Below, in pieces: positions 1-5,109 of a DNA stretch of 8,469 nucleotides (positions within the stretch are counted from its first letter, which is position 1; each line of letters opens with the position of its first letter). The stretch is from contig JAGZAC010000060.1 in the NCBI GenBank assembly GCA_018370615.1, forward strand, positions 1 to 8,469, written 5' to 3'. The notes below the pieces were generated by a model. The model was not told the DNA's origin. It made no database searches and worked only from the letters and a program-made list of their open reading frames with translations. The position numbers and the translations under genes were made by a program. The DNA is from Clostridiales bacterium. Lineage in GTDB: Bacteria; Bacillota; Clostridia; Oscillospirales; CAG-272.

Positions 1-390
1 GCGGACAAAAGCGCCGGGAGTTTCCCGGTAAGTCTTCAAAATGGCTTCGTTGGCTTTTTTATCGATTCCAAAGGGCTTTTCTCCCAGCAGGGCTTTACCG
101 CTTTTAATAATGTCGATGTAGAACTGCTCGTGGAGATTGTGGGGCACAGCGCAGTAGATGGCGTCGATGTCGTCCTTGTTTAGCAGTTCCTTGTAATCCT
201 CCACAGCGTACTGAATACTGTCAAAATTCTTCTTGAACCATTCCATCTCCTTGGGGACAACGGAGCAGATGCCTACAATCTCAGGCTTTGGAATATCTAC
301 GGTGAAGTGGCACCAGCGTGCGGCGGCGGAGGCAAACTCCCTTGCCATCAGACCGCAGCCGATTAGACCGAAACGAATCGTTTTCATCAT
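1..390 (-). CDS. Gfo/Idh/MocA-family NAD(P)-dependent oxidoreductase, C-terminal part outside window
   Basis: The first 130 residues are visible; the rest lies beyond the left edge. The N-terminus is a Rossmann dinucleotide-binding fold: a beta strand runs into a glycine-rich turn (GLIGCGLMA, residues 8-16). Further on come the strand ending CAVPHNLH (residues 80-87) and the family signature EKP (residues 104-106), whose lysine usually lies at the active site. Family members oxidise or reduce hydroxyl/keto groups on sugars, inositols and related compounds with NAD(P); they are cytosolic. The substrate cannot be told because the C-terminal substrate domain is missing. The start at 390 (an ATG ATG pair) is supported by AAAGGA at 399-404, eight bases upstream. 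The gene lies 75 bases after the aminotransferase gene on the same strand and probably shares its promoter at 1902-1930. The family is secure, the function open. Confidence 0.9.
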   Translation of the reverse strand, partial: MMKTIRFGLIGCGLMAREFASAAARWCHFTVDIPKPEIVGICSVVPKEMEWFKKNFDSIQYAVEDYKELLNKDDIDAIYCAVPHNLHEQFYIDIIKSGKALLGEKPFGIDKKANEAILKTYRETPGAFVR

Positions 391-425
391 TTTATAAGTC
401 CTTTCTAAGTAAAAGTACCAACAGA

Positions 426-458
426 AGTACAGCAAAGTGCAAAGCACTTTGCTGTACT
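426..458 (-). repeat. Perfect 15-bp inverted repeat between aminotransferase and oxidoreductase genes
   Basis: Bases 426-440 and 444-458 are exact reverse complements separated by a 3-base loop (AAA on the plus strand). In the minus-strand mRNA the hairpin starts seven bases after the aminotransferase stop codon and ends 36 bases before the oxidoreductase start. No clean U-tract follows it, only scattered T-rich sequence, so it does not look like a full intrinsic terminator. It may protect the upstream message from 3' exonucleases, or partly stop transcription and lower expression of the second gene. The pairing is seen directly; the role is inferred. Confidence 0.8.
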
Positions 459-465
459 GCAAAAA

Positions 466-1836
466 TCAATATCCGAAATGTTTTTCTGTTTCTGCAACAG
501 CCTCTTCGATAATATCCAAGCCTTTTTCAGCTACCACATCGTCTAAAATCATCGGAGGAGACAGGCGGAGAATATGACCGGAAGGAACCCATGCAAGCCC
601 CTTTTCAAATGCTTTCTGATAAATCATCTGGCCGGCTTCTACAAAGGGTTCTTTGGTTTCTCTATCCCGAACAATTTCCATTGCCAGAAGGCATCCCTTG
701 CCGCGGACATCGCCTACGATGGGATGTGCCTCTTTGATTTTTTCCATTCTGGAGAGGAACAGTTCACCCAGGTGTGCAGCGCGTTCGTTCAGGTTTTCTT
801 CTTCAATTACCTTGATGGATTCCAGAGCTGCTACGCATGCCATGGGGTTTCCGCCGTAGCTGGAGGAAGCGGAAATCTTTTCAATTGCAGGCGCGAGCTT
901 TTCGGAAACCGCCAGAGCGGTCACAGGGAAGCCATTGCCGAAGCCCTTGCCCAGCGTGGTGATGTCCGCAGTTACATTCCAGTGATCCATTGCAAACCAT
1001 GCGCCGGTTCTTGCCATGCTGCTGAGCACTTCATCGGCAAACAGAAGGATACCGCGGCGATCGCAGAGCTCGCGAAGTGCAGGAAGAAAATCGTCCGGAG
1101 GAACGACGGAACCGCCCCAGCCCTGGATAGGCTCCAGCACAATGGCGGCTACGTTTGCACCGCTGCAGGAAGCCTCGTTATCCAGCATGCCTTCCAGCAT
1201 TCTGATATAGGGGGTGGAGTCCTTCATGGCCTCTTCTTTGGAGCGGCCGAATACGTCCCGGTACGGGTTGGGCCGGGGTGCCAGGAAGAATCCAGGGGCA
1301 CGCATGTGGGTATCTACACCGACTACTGCCAGAGAGTTTGCACCGTAGGTTTTTCCGTGGAAGTCTCTCCAGAAAGAGTAGAATTCCTGCTTACCTGTTG
1401 CGGCGCGGGCGCAGCGCAGGCCGGCCTCAACTGCAGTGGAACCGGAATCGTAGAACTGAAAGCCGGAAAAACGGCCGCCGGTCATTTCGTGGAGCTTTTC
1501 TACCAGCTCCATTTTTACCTTTGTAGTAAAGTCGTGGCAGTTCATCAGCCGCTTTGCCTGGGCTGCCACCGCTTCGCTGATTTTGGGATGACAATGGCCC
1601 AGCCCGGTTACATAAATACCGGAGGAGAAATCAATATATGTATTTCCGTCTACATCGGTGAGGGTATAGCCGAACCCGGAGTCAAAAACCACAGGGAACA
1701 GCTTCACCTGGCTGGAATAGCCTTTCATGTATTTGGCGCATCTGGTATGGTATTCTACAGACTTGGGACCGGGAACGGTGCTGGATACCATATGGGGAAT
1801 TGTGGCGGGATCGACGCTTGCCCAGTTTTTGCTCAT
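466..1836 (-). CDS. Class III PLP-dependent aminotransferase (omega-/GABA-aminotransferase-like)
   Basis: A 456-residue cytosolic fold-type I enzyme that should move an amino group from an amine or amino acid to a 2-oxo acid. Family marks in order: VPGPKS (21-26), DVDGNTYIDF (61-70), the phosphate-binding turn DSGSTAVEA (130-138), FHGKTYGA (159-166), FADEV with Asp268 facing the pyridine nitrogen (266-270), the PLP lysine Lys297 in TLGKGFGNG (294-302), and SSYGGNP (325-331). The length is normal for the class. After DEV comes Leu271, where GABA and acetylornithine enzymes usually have Gln; several omega-amino acid:pyruvate enzymes also carry an aliphatic residue there, so substrate naming would be unsafe. 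A longer frame opens at 1878, but the start at 1836 is preferred because GAGGT (1844-1848) lies seven bases upstream of it. A strong promoter precedes the gene, and an oxidoreductase gene follows on the same strand. Confidence 0.93.
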   Translation of the reverse strand: MSKNWASVDPATIPHMVSSTVPGPKSVEYHTRCAKYMKGYSSQVKLFPVVFDSGFGYTLTDVDGNTYIDFSSGIYVTGLGHCHPKISEAVAAQAKRLMNCHDFTTKVKMELVEKLHEMTGGRFSGFQFYDSGSTAVEAGLRCARAATGKQEFYSFWRDFHGKTYGANSLAVVGVDTHMRAPGFFLAPRPNPYRDVFGRSKEEAMKDSTPYIRMLEGMLDNEASCSGANVAAIVLEPIQGWGGSVVPPDDFLPALRELCDRRGILLFADEVLSSMARTGAWFAMDHWNVTADITTLGKGFGNGFPVTALAVSEKLAPAIEKISASSSYGGNPMACVAALESIKVIEEENLNERAAHLGELFLSRMEKIKEAHPIVGDVRGKGCLLAMEIVRDRETKEPFVEAGQMIYQKAFEKGLAWVPSGHILRLSPPMILDDVVAEKGLDIIEEAVAETEKHFGY

Positions 1837-1901
1837 ATTTTTTACCTCATTTCGGAAAAATAATTTATAATTTTGCATTTCACTGCAATTTTACCTTTTC
1901 T

Positions 1902-1930
1902 ATTATATAAACAATTTCCAGATAAGTCAA
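1902..1930 (-). promoter_or_regulatory. Near-consensus sigma-A promoter for the aminotransferase-oxidoreductase unit
   Basis: Read on the minus strand, TTGACT (1925-1930) is followed by a 17-base spacer and a perfect TATAAT (1902-1907). Transcription should begin near 1895, giving a leader of about 59 bases before the start codon at 1836. The leader has a small TTGCA/TGCAA hairpin but no riboswitch I recognise. The promoter begins just 14 bases beyond the recombinase stop codon with no clear terminator between, so recombinase transcripts could read through into it. Confidence 0.85.
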
Positions 1931-1943
1931 CACCCATTTTCCA

Positions 1944-3038
1944 TCAAAAAACGGATGAATTTTCGTTTGTTTTTTTATCTTTTTGCACCGTACTGTCTGC
2001 ATCCTCAGTTGTAACAGGTGGAACAGGCGCGATGCCCTGAATATGGAGATTTGCCAGAGGAGTTTTTTCCATGGCATTTTCTATGCTTTCGTTGGAGACG
2101 TGGGTGTAGATTTGAGTGGTATTCAGCTGTTCATGCCCCAAAATTTCCTGCAGGATCCGGGTGTCAACCTGGCCGGACTGGTATAGGAGGGTGGCGGCTG
2201 TATGCCGTAGCTTATGGGTGGAATAGTTTTTGTAGGCAAGACCAGCCATTTCCAGATACTTTTTCACCATCCACTGTACAGTTTTGACGCTGATGCGCCG
2301 TCCACGGCTGCTGAGAAACAAAGCATCTTCCCGTGTCCCGGACTTGCGCAGCCGAAGCCGGGCGGGCAGATATTCGCTGAGGGCCTCGCGGCAGGCGTCG
2401 TTTAGATAGACAATCCGCTCCTTGGACCCTTTACCTATCACGCGCATGGAACGCATTTCCGGATCGATATCCCGCAGGCTGATGCCTGCCAGCTCCGACA
2501 GGCGGATGCCGCAGTTGAGAAATAGGGTGAGAATGCAAAAGTCCCGCTCCCGGGTTTTGCTTGCTTCGTCAGTCTTCACAGCGGTGAGCAGCTTGACGCA
2601 TTCCTCGTAGGAGAGGTATTTTGGGAGCTTCTTTCTTTGAATGGGGGATTCTATATTCTTTGCGGGATTTTCTTCGAAATAATGGCGTGTGACCGTGAGG
2701 TATTTGTAAAAGCTGCGGATGGATGAGAGCTTTCTCGCCCGGGTGGCGCTTTGGTTTTCACGGTCTTTGGTTACATAGCTGATATAATCGTATATCTCAT
2801 CGGACTTTATTTGTCTAAAAAAGTCCAGGGGAATATCAGAAATGTCCACTGAAGCTAAAGTATCTTCGTTAATGGGCTGATTTTCAGATTTCAGTTTCAT
2901 ATATCGACAGAACATACGCAGATCTATAAGATATTCCGCTACCGTTTTGAGGGAGCATCCCTGGTTGCCGATTTTGTAATCTTCAAACTCCCGAACAGCT
3001 TCTGGGTAGCTGCTCAGCGTATCTTTTGTATTGTCCAT
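1944..3038 (-). CDS. Tyrosine recombinase / integrase, XerC/XerD-like
   Basis: A 364-residue site-specific recombinase that cuts and rejoins DNA through a covalent phosphotyrosine. Residues about 10-115 form the SAM-like core-binding domain and about 140-315 the catalytic domain. All catalytic residues are visible: Arg179 (CGIRLSELAG), Lys203 (IGKGSKER), His275 and Arg278 (HKLRH), His302 (LGHEQ) and nucleophile Tyr311 (QIYTH). Their spacing matches E. coli XerD (R148, K172, H244, R247, H270, Y279 as I recall them). The protein is longer than XerC/D (about 300), with extra N-terminal sequence and a polar 53-residue tail after the tyrosine. The start at 3038 is chosen over 3050 because GGAGGG (3043-3048) lies four bases upstream. 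No phage or transposon genes or att repeats are visible beside it. It could be a housekeeping Xer, an orphan integrase or an inversion enzyme; the family is certain, the role not. Confidence 0.93.
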   Translation of the reverse strand: MDNTKDTLSSYPEAVREFEDYKIGNQGCSLKTVAEYLIDLRMFCRYMKLKSENQPINEDTLASVDISDIPLDFFRQIKSDEIYDYISYVTKDRENQSATRARKLSSIRSFYKYLTVTRHYFEENPAKNIESPIQRKKLPKYLSYEECVKLLTAVKTDEASKTRERDFCILTLFLNCGIRLSELAGISLRDIDPEMRSMRVIGKGSKERIVYLNDACREALSEYLPARLRLRKSGTREDALFLSSRGRRISVKTVQWMVKKYLEMAGLAYKNYSTHKLRHTAATLLYQSGQVDTRILQEILGHEQLNTTQIYTHVSNESIENAMEKTPLANLHIQGIAPVPPVTTEDADSTVQKDKKTNENSSVF

Positions 3039-3071
3039 GACACCCTCCATTTTTTCTTTTTTTTTAAGAAC

Positions 3072-3100
3072 AGTATACTACATTTGCGTGTCTTTTCGTA
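3072..3100 (-). promoter_or_regulatory. Possible weak promoter for the recombinase gene
   Basis: On the minus strand a TATACT box (3072-3077) lies about 34 bases before the start codon, with a poor -35 match (TACGAA, 3095-3100) at 17-base spacing. The predicted leader contains a long A-rich run (3051-3066) before the ribosome site. The -10 box is reasonable but the -35 is not, so this is a tentative call that suggests low or activator-dependent expression. Confidence 0.3.
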
Positions 3101-3128
3101 GACTTTTTGTAAATTTTTATGGATAGGC

Positions 3129-3157
3129 TTGCAAGAGGAGGGAATATTCGATAAAAT
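3129..3157 (+). promoter_or_regulatory. Putative sigma-A promoter for the membrane protein gene
   Basis: TTGCAA (3129-3134), a 17-base spacer and TAAAAT (3152-3157) match the sigma-A consensus moderately and point at the gene starting at 3217. The leader of about 53 bases holds a short hairpin (CCTGC 3179-3183 with GCAGG 3191-3195). The same TTGCAA -35 box with 17-base spacing recurs in the radA promoter. Confidence 0.55.
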
Positions 3158-3216
3158 AAACAATAATACTGTTGCCGGCCTGCTATTGCGGCAGGTATTT
3201 TATGAGGGATTTATAC

Positions 3217-3813
3217 ATGAGTGAGATCACACAAACAAAAAAGAAAAGCAGGATGCTGGAGGGGATGGGCACGCCAGTCAAGAAGCTGCTGCTGAATCAA
3301 TTCGGCGGGGCAATGCTGGGGATTATGCTGTCTTCCGCGTCAATAGCGAGCAAATATCTGAATTTAGCGACCAGTATCCTTGCGATCATTTTCTATTTAT
3401 TTTTACAGTATACTACAATTTGGGAAACCGGCGCCAAGGACCGGATTCGGGTAGACGGCGGACGTGCGGCGGAAAATAAGCAGCAGGGATTGCGTATCGG
3501 TTTACTGGCAAACGGGCCGAATATTATTCTGACGGTATTGGCGATAGGATTGACAACTACCGGAGTTCTCACGCAATGGCAATGGGCGGGGGAGGCGGCC
3601 GTTGTTCTTACCGTTATTGCTAGATTTTGGCAGGGAATGTACAATGGCGTGATTATATTTTTGATACCAGGGAATTTGAATGACGTTCAGACGATTTTAT
3701 CTACCTTGATTTATGTAGCGATTATCCTGCCGTCGCTCATTATAAATGCTGTGGGCTATCGTATGGGATATATGAACCGGCGAATCTTTCCCGAACGGAA
3801 AAAGAAAGATTGA
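3217..3813 (+). CDS. Integral membrane protein of unknown function, about five helices
   Basis: I do not recognise the family of this 198-residue protein. A lysine-rich N-terminus (KKKSRMLEG) is followed by hydrophobic stretches at about 27-44, 49-68, 93-115, 125-147 and 157-180, and by a strongly basic end (RRIFPERKKKD). The second hydrophobic segment leads into a conserved-looking polar loop, WETGAKDRIRVDGGR (69-83), before segment three. The basic C-terminus suggests a cytoplasmic location by the positive-inside rule. There is no clear signal peptide, enzymatic motif or transporter signature. The start at 3217 is preferred over a TTG at 3172 because GAGGG (3204-3208) lies eight bases upstream. 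It is transcribed divergently from the recombinase, has its own likely promoter and ends in a stem-loop terminator, so it looks monocistronic. Codon use looks like the neighbouring genes. Confidence 0.8.
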   Translation: MSEITQTKKKSRMLEGMGTPVKKLLLNQFGGAMLGIMLSSASIASKYLNLATSILAIIFYLFLQYTTIWETGAKDRIRVDGGRAAENKQQGLRIGLLANGPNIILTVLAIGLTTTGVLTQWQWAGEAAVVLTVIARFWQGMYNGVIIFLIPGNLNDVQTILSTLIYVAIILPSLIINAVGYRMGYMNRRIFPERKKKD

Positions 3814-3818
3814 AAAAA

Positions 3819-3853
3819 TGCCTGACGAAGATTTCTTCGCCAGGCAATTTTTA
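3819..3853 (+). terminator. Stem-loop terminator after the membrane protein gene, possibly bidirectional
   Basis: A 13-base stem (3819-3831 with 3834-3846, one A-C mismatch, 2-base loop) is followed by ATTTTTA. It begins five bases after the stop codon. An A-run precedes the stem, so the minus strand reads the same hairpin followed by TTTTTT; there the mismatch becomes a G-U pair, which makes the structure slightly better in that direction. Confidence 0.85.
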
Positions 3854-3875
3854 CATATAGGAATATCTGCTATCG

Positions 3876-3985
3876 CAACCCCTCCGTCAGCTATCGCTGA
3901 CACCTCCCCTTGCACAGGGGAGGCTTGTTCATATAGGCCCCCTTGTGTAAAGGGGGCATGTCTGCGTTAGCAGACTGGGGGATTG
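3876..3985 (+). repeat. Composite hairpin repeat, copy 1 (full, 110 bp)
   Basis: Four stem-loops follow one another: GTCAGC-TATC-GCTGAC (3886-3901), an 8-bp CCTCCCCT stem with loop TGCAC (3903-3923), GCCCCCTT-GTGTA-AAGGGGGC (3937-3957) and GTCTGC-GTTA-GCAGAC (3960-3975). The outer ends, CAACCCC... and ...GGGGGATTG, form an imperfect terminal inverted repeat (12 of the outer 16 positions match). The whole unit is two similar halves of about 49 bases in opposite orientation around CTTGTTCATATAG (3924-3936), and can fold into a cruciform with side arms. It codes for nothing credible. It resembles small palindromic intergenic repeats (REP- or MITE-like) that I associate, without checking, with Oscillospiraceae genomes. 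Confidence 0.9.
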
Positions 3986-3995
3986 TTTTTTCTAA

Positions 3996-4102
3996 CAGCC
4001 CCTCCGTCAGCTATCGCTGACACCTCCCCTTACCCAGGGGAGACTTGTTCATATAGGCCCCCTTGTGTAAAGGGGGCTCCCGCGTTAGCGGGTGGGGGAT
4101 TG
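3996..4102 (+). repeat. Composite hairpin repeat, copy 2 (full, 107 bp)
   Basis: This copy has the same layout as copy 1 and starts ten bases after it. The first stem (4006-4021), the spacer (4044-4056) and the third stem (4057-4077) are identical to copy 1. The second stem has loop TACCC in place of TGCAC and one changed stem base. The fourth stem is different, CCCGC-GTTA-GCGGG (4079-4092), where copy 1 has GTCTGC/GCAGAC, yet it still pairs perfectly with the same GTTA loop. It ends in the same GGGGGATTG followed by a T-rich run. Confidence 0.9.
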
Positions 4103-4111
4103 TTTATTTTA

Positions 4112-4200
4112 CAACCTCCCCGCCTTGCCTTCGGCAAGTCACCTCCCCTTGCACAGGGGAGGCTTGGGTATAATGTAGGGCCTTCCTTCTCAGGGAGAGC
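4112..4200 (+). repeat. Composite hairpin repeat, copy 3 (degenerate)
   Basis: The left half is intact: a new outer stem CTTGCC-TTC-GGCAAG (4124-4138), then the second stem-loop (4142-4162), identical to copy 1. The spacer is altered and contains TATAAT (4169-4174). The third arm (4180-4200) has the same 21-base length as in copies 1 and 2 but pairs only imperfectly. No fourth stem or GGGGGATTG end is seen, so this copy is decayed or truncated. Together the three copies fill most of the 454 gene-free bases between the membrane protein gene and cwlD. Confidence 0.8.
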
Positions 4201-4267
4201 AAAAGCATAGCTGCGTTTCCAGTGACATATACCGGAAAATAGTAAAAGTTGTATTTTGGAGGAGCAA

Positions 4268-5017
4268 ATGAAATACAGAACCAAATATTTATCAGGATTT
4301 GTTGCTCTGTCCCTTGTATTTTTCCTTGTGGCGGCCGTGTTTGGAGGAATGCGGGGAATCCTGTGGGGGACGCAAAAAACCATTGCCGCAGGCGCTCCCG
4401 AGGACAGCGTTCTCCTTGTAATTGATCCAGGCCACGGCGGTGAGGACGGCGGATGCTCTTCTGCAGACGGCCTGTTGGAAAAGGATTTGAATTTGTCCAT
4501 TGCACAGGATATATCTGCGATTTTGAATGCGGCAGGATATACAACAGTATTGACACGAACGGAAGATATGCTGCTGTATGATATGTACCGGGACAGGGTT
4601 GACTATACAGGCTATAAGAAGATCTATGATTTGAAAAACCGCATGCGGTTTACTGAGGAGACACAGGCAAAGTATTTTGTAAGCATTCATATGAACAAAT
4701 TTCCCCAAACCCAGTACAGTGGGTTGCAGGTGTACTATTCTCCCAATGATCCCGGTAGCGTGCAGATGGCGGATATGATTCAAAGCTACGTACAAAAATA
4801 TATACAGCCGGAAAACGATCGGCAGACGAAAGAGAGCACAAAGGGGATTTATCTGTTGCATCGGATGGAGATTCCGGCGGTGCTGATCGAGTGCGGATTT
4901 CTTTCCAATGCGGAAGAAGCGGCGCTTCTCGCGGATGCATCTTACAGAAAGACCCTCAGTTTGGGAATTGCATGCGCAATTATGGAGTACTGTGCAGGGG
5001 ATTCTGCAAATGGATGA
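4268..5017 (+). CDS. cwlD: N-acetylmuramoyl-L-alanine amidase, CwlD type (spore cortex)
   Basis: A 249-residue amidase_3 zinc enzyme that cuts the bond between N-acetylmuramic acid and L-alanine. In the CwlD branch this strips peptides so that muramic delta-lactam can form in spore cortex, which germination enzymes later recognise. A signal anchor (about 9-31) places it outside the membrane. Zinc and catalytic residues are visible: His56 and Glu71 (DPGHGGEDGG; GLLEKDLNL), His141 (VSIHMNKF) and Glu208 (LIECGFLSN). The segment DLKNR (121-125) and the KGIYLLHR-to-LIECGFLSN block resemble B. subtilis CwlD (about 237 residues). The ATG at 4268 is preferred over a TTG at 4256 because GGAGGA (4258-4263) directly precedes it. 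The hairpin repeats lie upstream and radA follows. General cell-wall amidase activity is the main alternative. Confidence 0.88.
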   Translation: MKYRTKYLSGFVALSLVFFLVAAVFGGMRGILWGTQKTIAAGAPEDSVLLVIDPGHGGEDGGCSSADGLLEKDLNLSIAQDISAILNAAGYTTVLTRTEDMLLYDMYRDRVDYTGYKKIYDLKNRMRFTEETQAKYFVSIHMNKFPQTQYSGLQVYYSPNDPGSVQMADMIQSYVQKYIQPENDRQTKESTKGIYLLHRMEIPAVLIECGFLSNAEEAALLADASYRKTLSLGIACAIMEYCAGDSANG

Positions 5018-5045
5018 GCGATTCTGTAGACAAGGAAAATCTTTC

Positions 5046-5074
5046 TTGCAATAGAGGGGGAAATATGATACAAT
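5046..5074 (+). promoter_or_regulatory. Sigma-A promoter with extended -10 for radA-lysK
   Basis: TTGCAA (5046-5051), a 17-base spacer and TACAAT (5069-5074) with an upstream TG (TGATACAAT) make a good extended -10 promoter. Transcription should start near 5081, about 29 bases before the radA start. No terminator is seen between cwlD and this promoter, so read-through from cwlD is possible. Confidence 0.75.
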
Positions 5075-5096
5075 AAACACAATATGTATTGCAGAT

Positions 5097-5102
5097 GGAG
5101 GT
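5097..5102 (+). promoter_or_regulatory. Ribosome binding site that fixes the radA start at GTG 5110
   Basis: GGAGGT lies seven bases before GTG 5110. Earlier in-frame candidates, TTG 5089, ATG 5095 and GTG 5101, lie upstream of or within the ribosome site and have no Shine-Dalgarno sequence of their own, so they are unlikely starts. The true product is seven residues shorter than the longest frame. Confidence 0.8.
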
Positions 5103-5109
5103 GCAGCCC

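Noticed and set aside
574..1863. 429-codon open frame opposite the aminotransferase gene
   Set aside because: The translation is rich in Cys, Gly and His with no domain, there is no ribosome site, and it fully overlaps a well-supported gene; it is a codon-bias shadow.
1945..1980. Terminator at the end of the recombinase gene
   Set aside because: Only a 5-bp AT-rich stem (AAACG/CGTTT) with a ten-base loop can form, inside the coding end; T-runs nearby are not placed after a stable stem.
3061..3100. dif-like Xer site or LexA box in the recombinase upstream region
   Set aside because: AGTATACT is palindromic, but no 11-6-11 arm arrangement and no complete GAAC...GTTC box can be aligned.
3876..4166. 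CRISPR array
   Set aside because: The units are long internal palindromes joined by ten-base T-rich gaps, not 25-40 bp repeats with unique spacers, and no cas gene is present.
3983..4500. Short frames translated through the hairpin repeats (for example 3983-4210 plus and 4030-4500 minus)
   Set aside because: Their residues come from the repeat sequence itself (Pro/Gly-rich), and such frames are typical spurious gene calls over palindromic repeats.
5033..5050. Terminator after cwlD
   Set aside because: The CAAGGAA/TTTCTTG stem is short, AT-rich with one G-U pair, has no T-run and overlaps the -35 box of radA.
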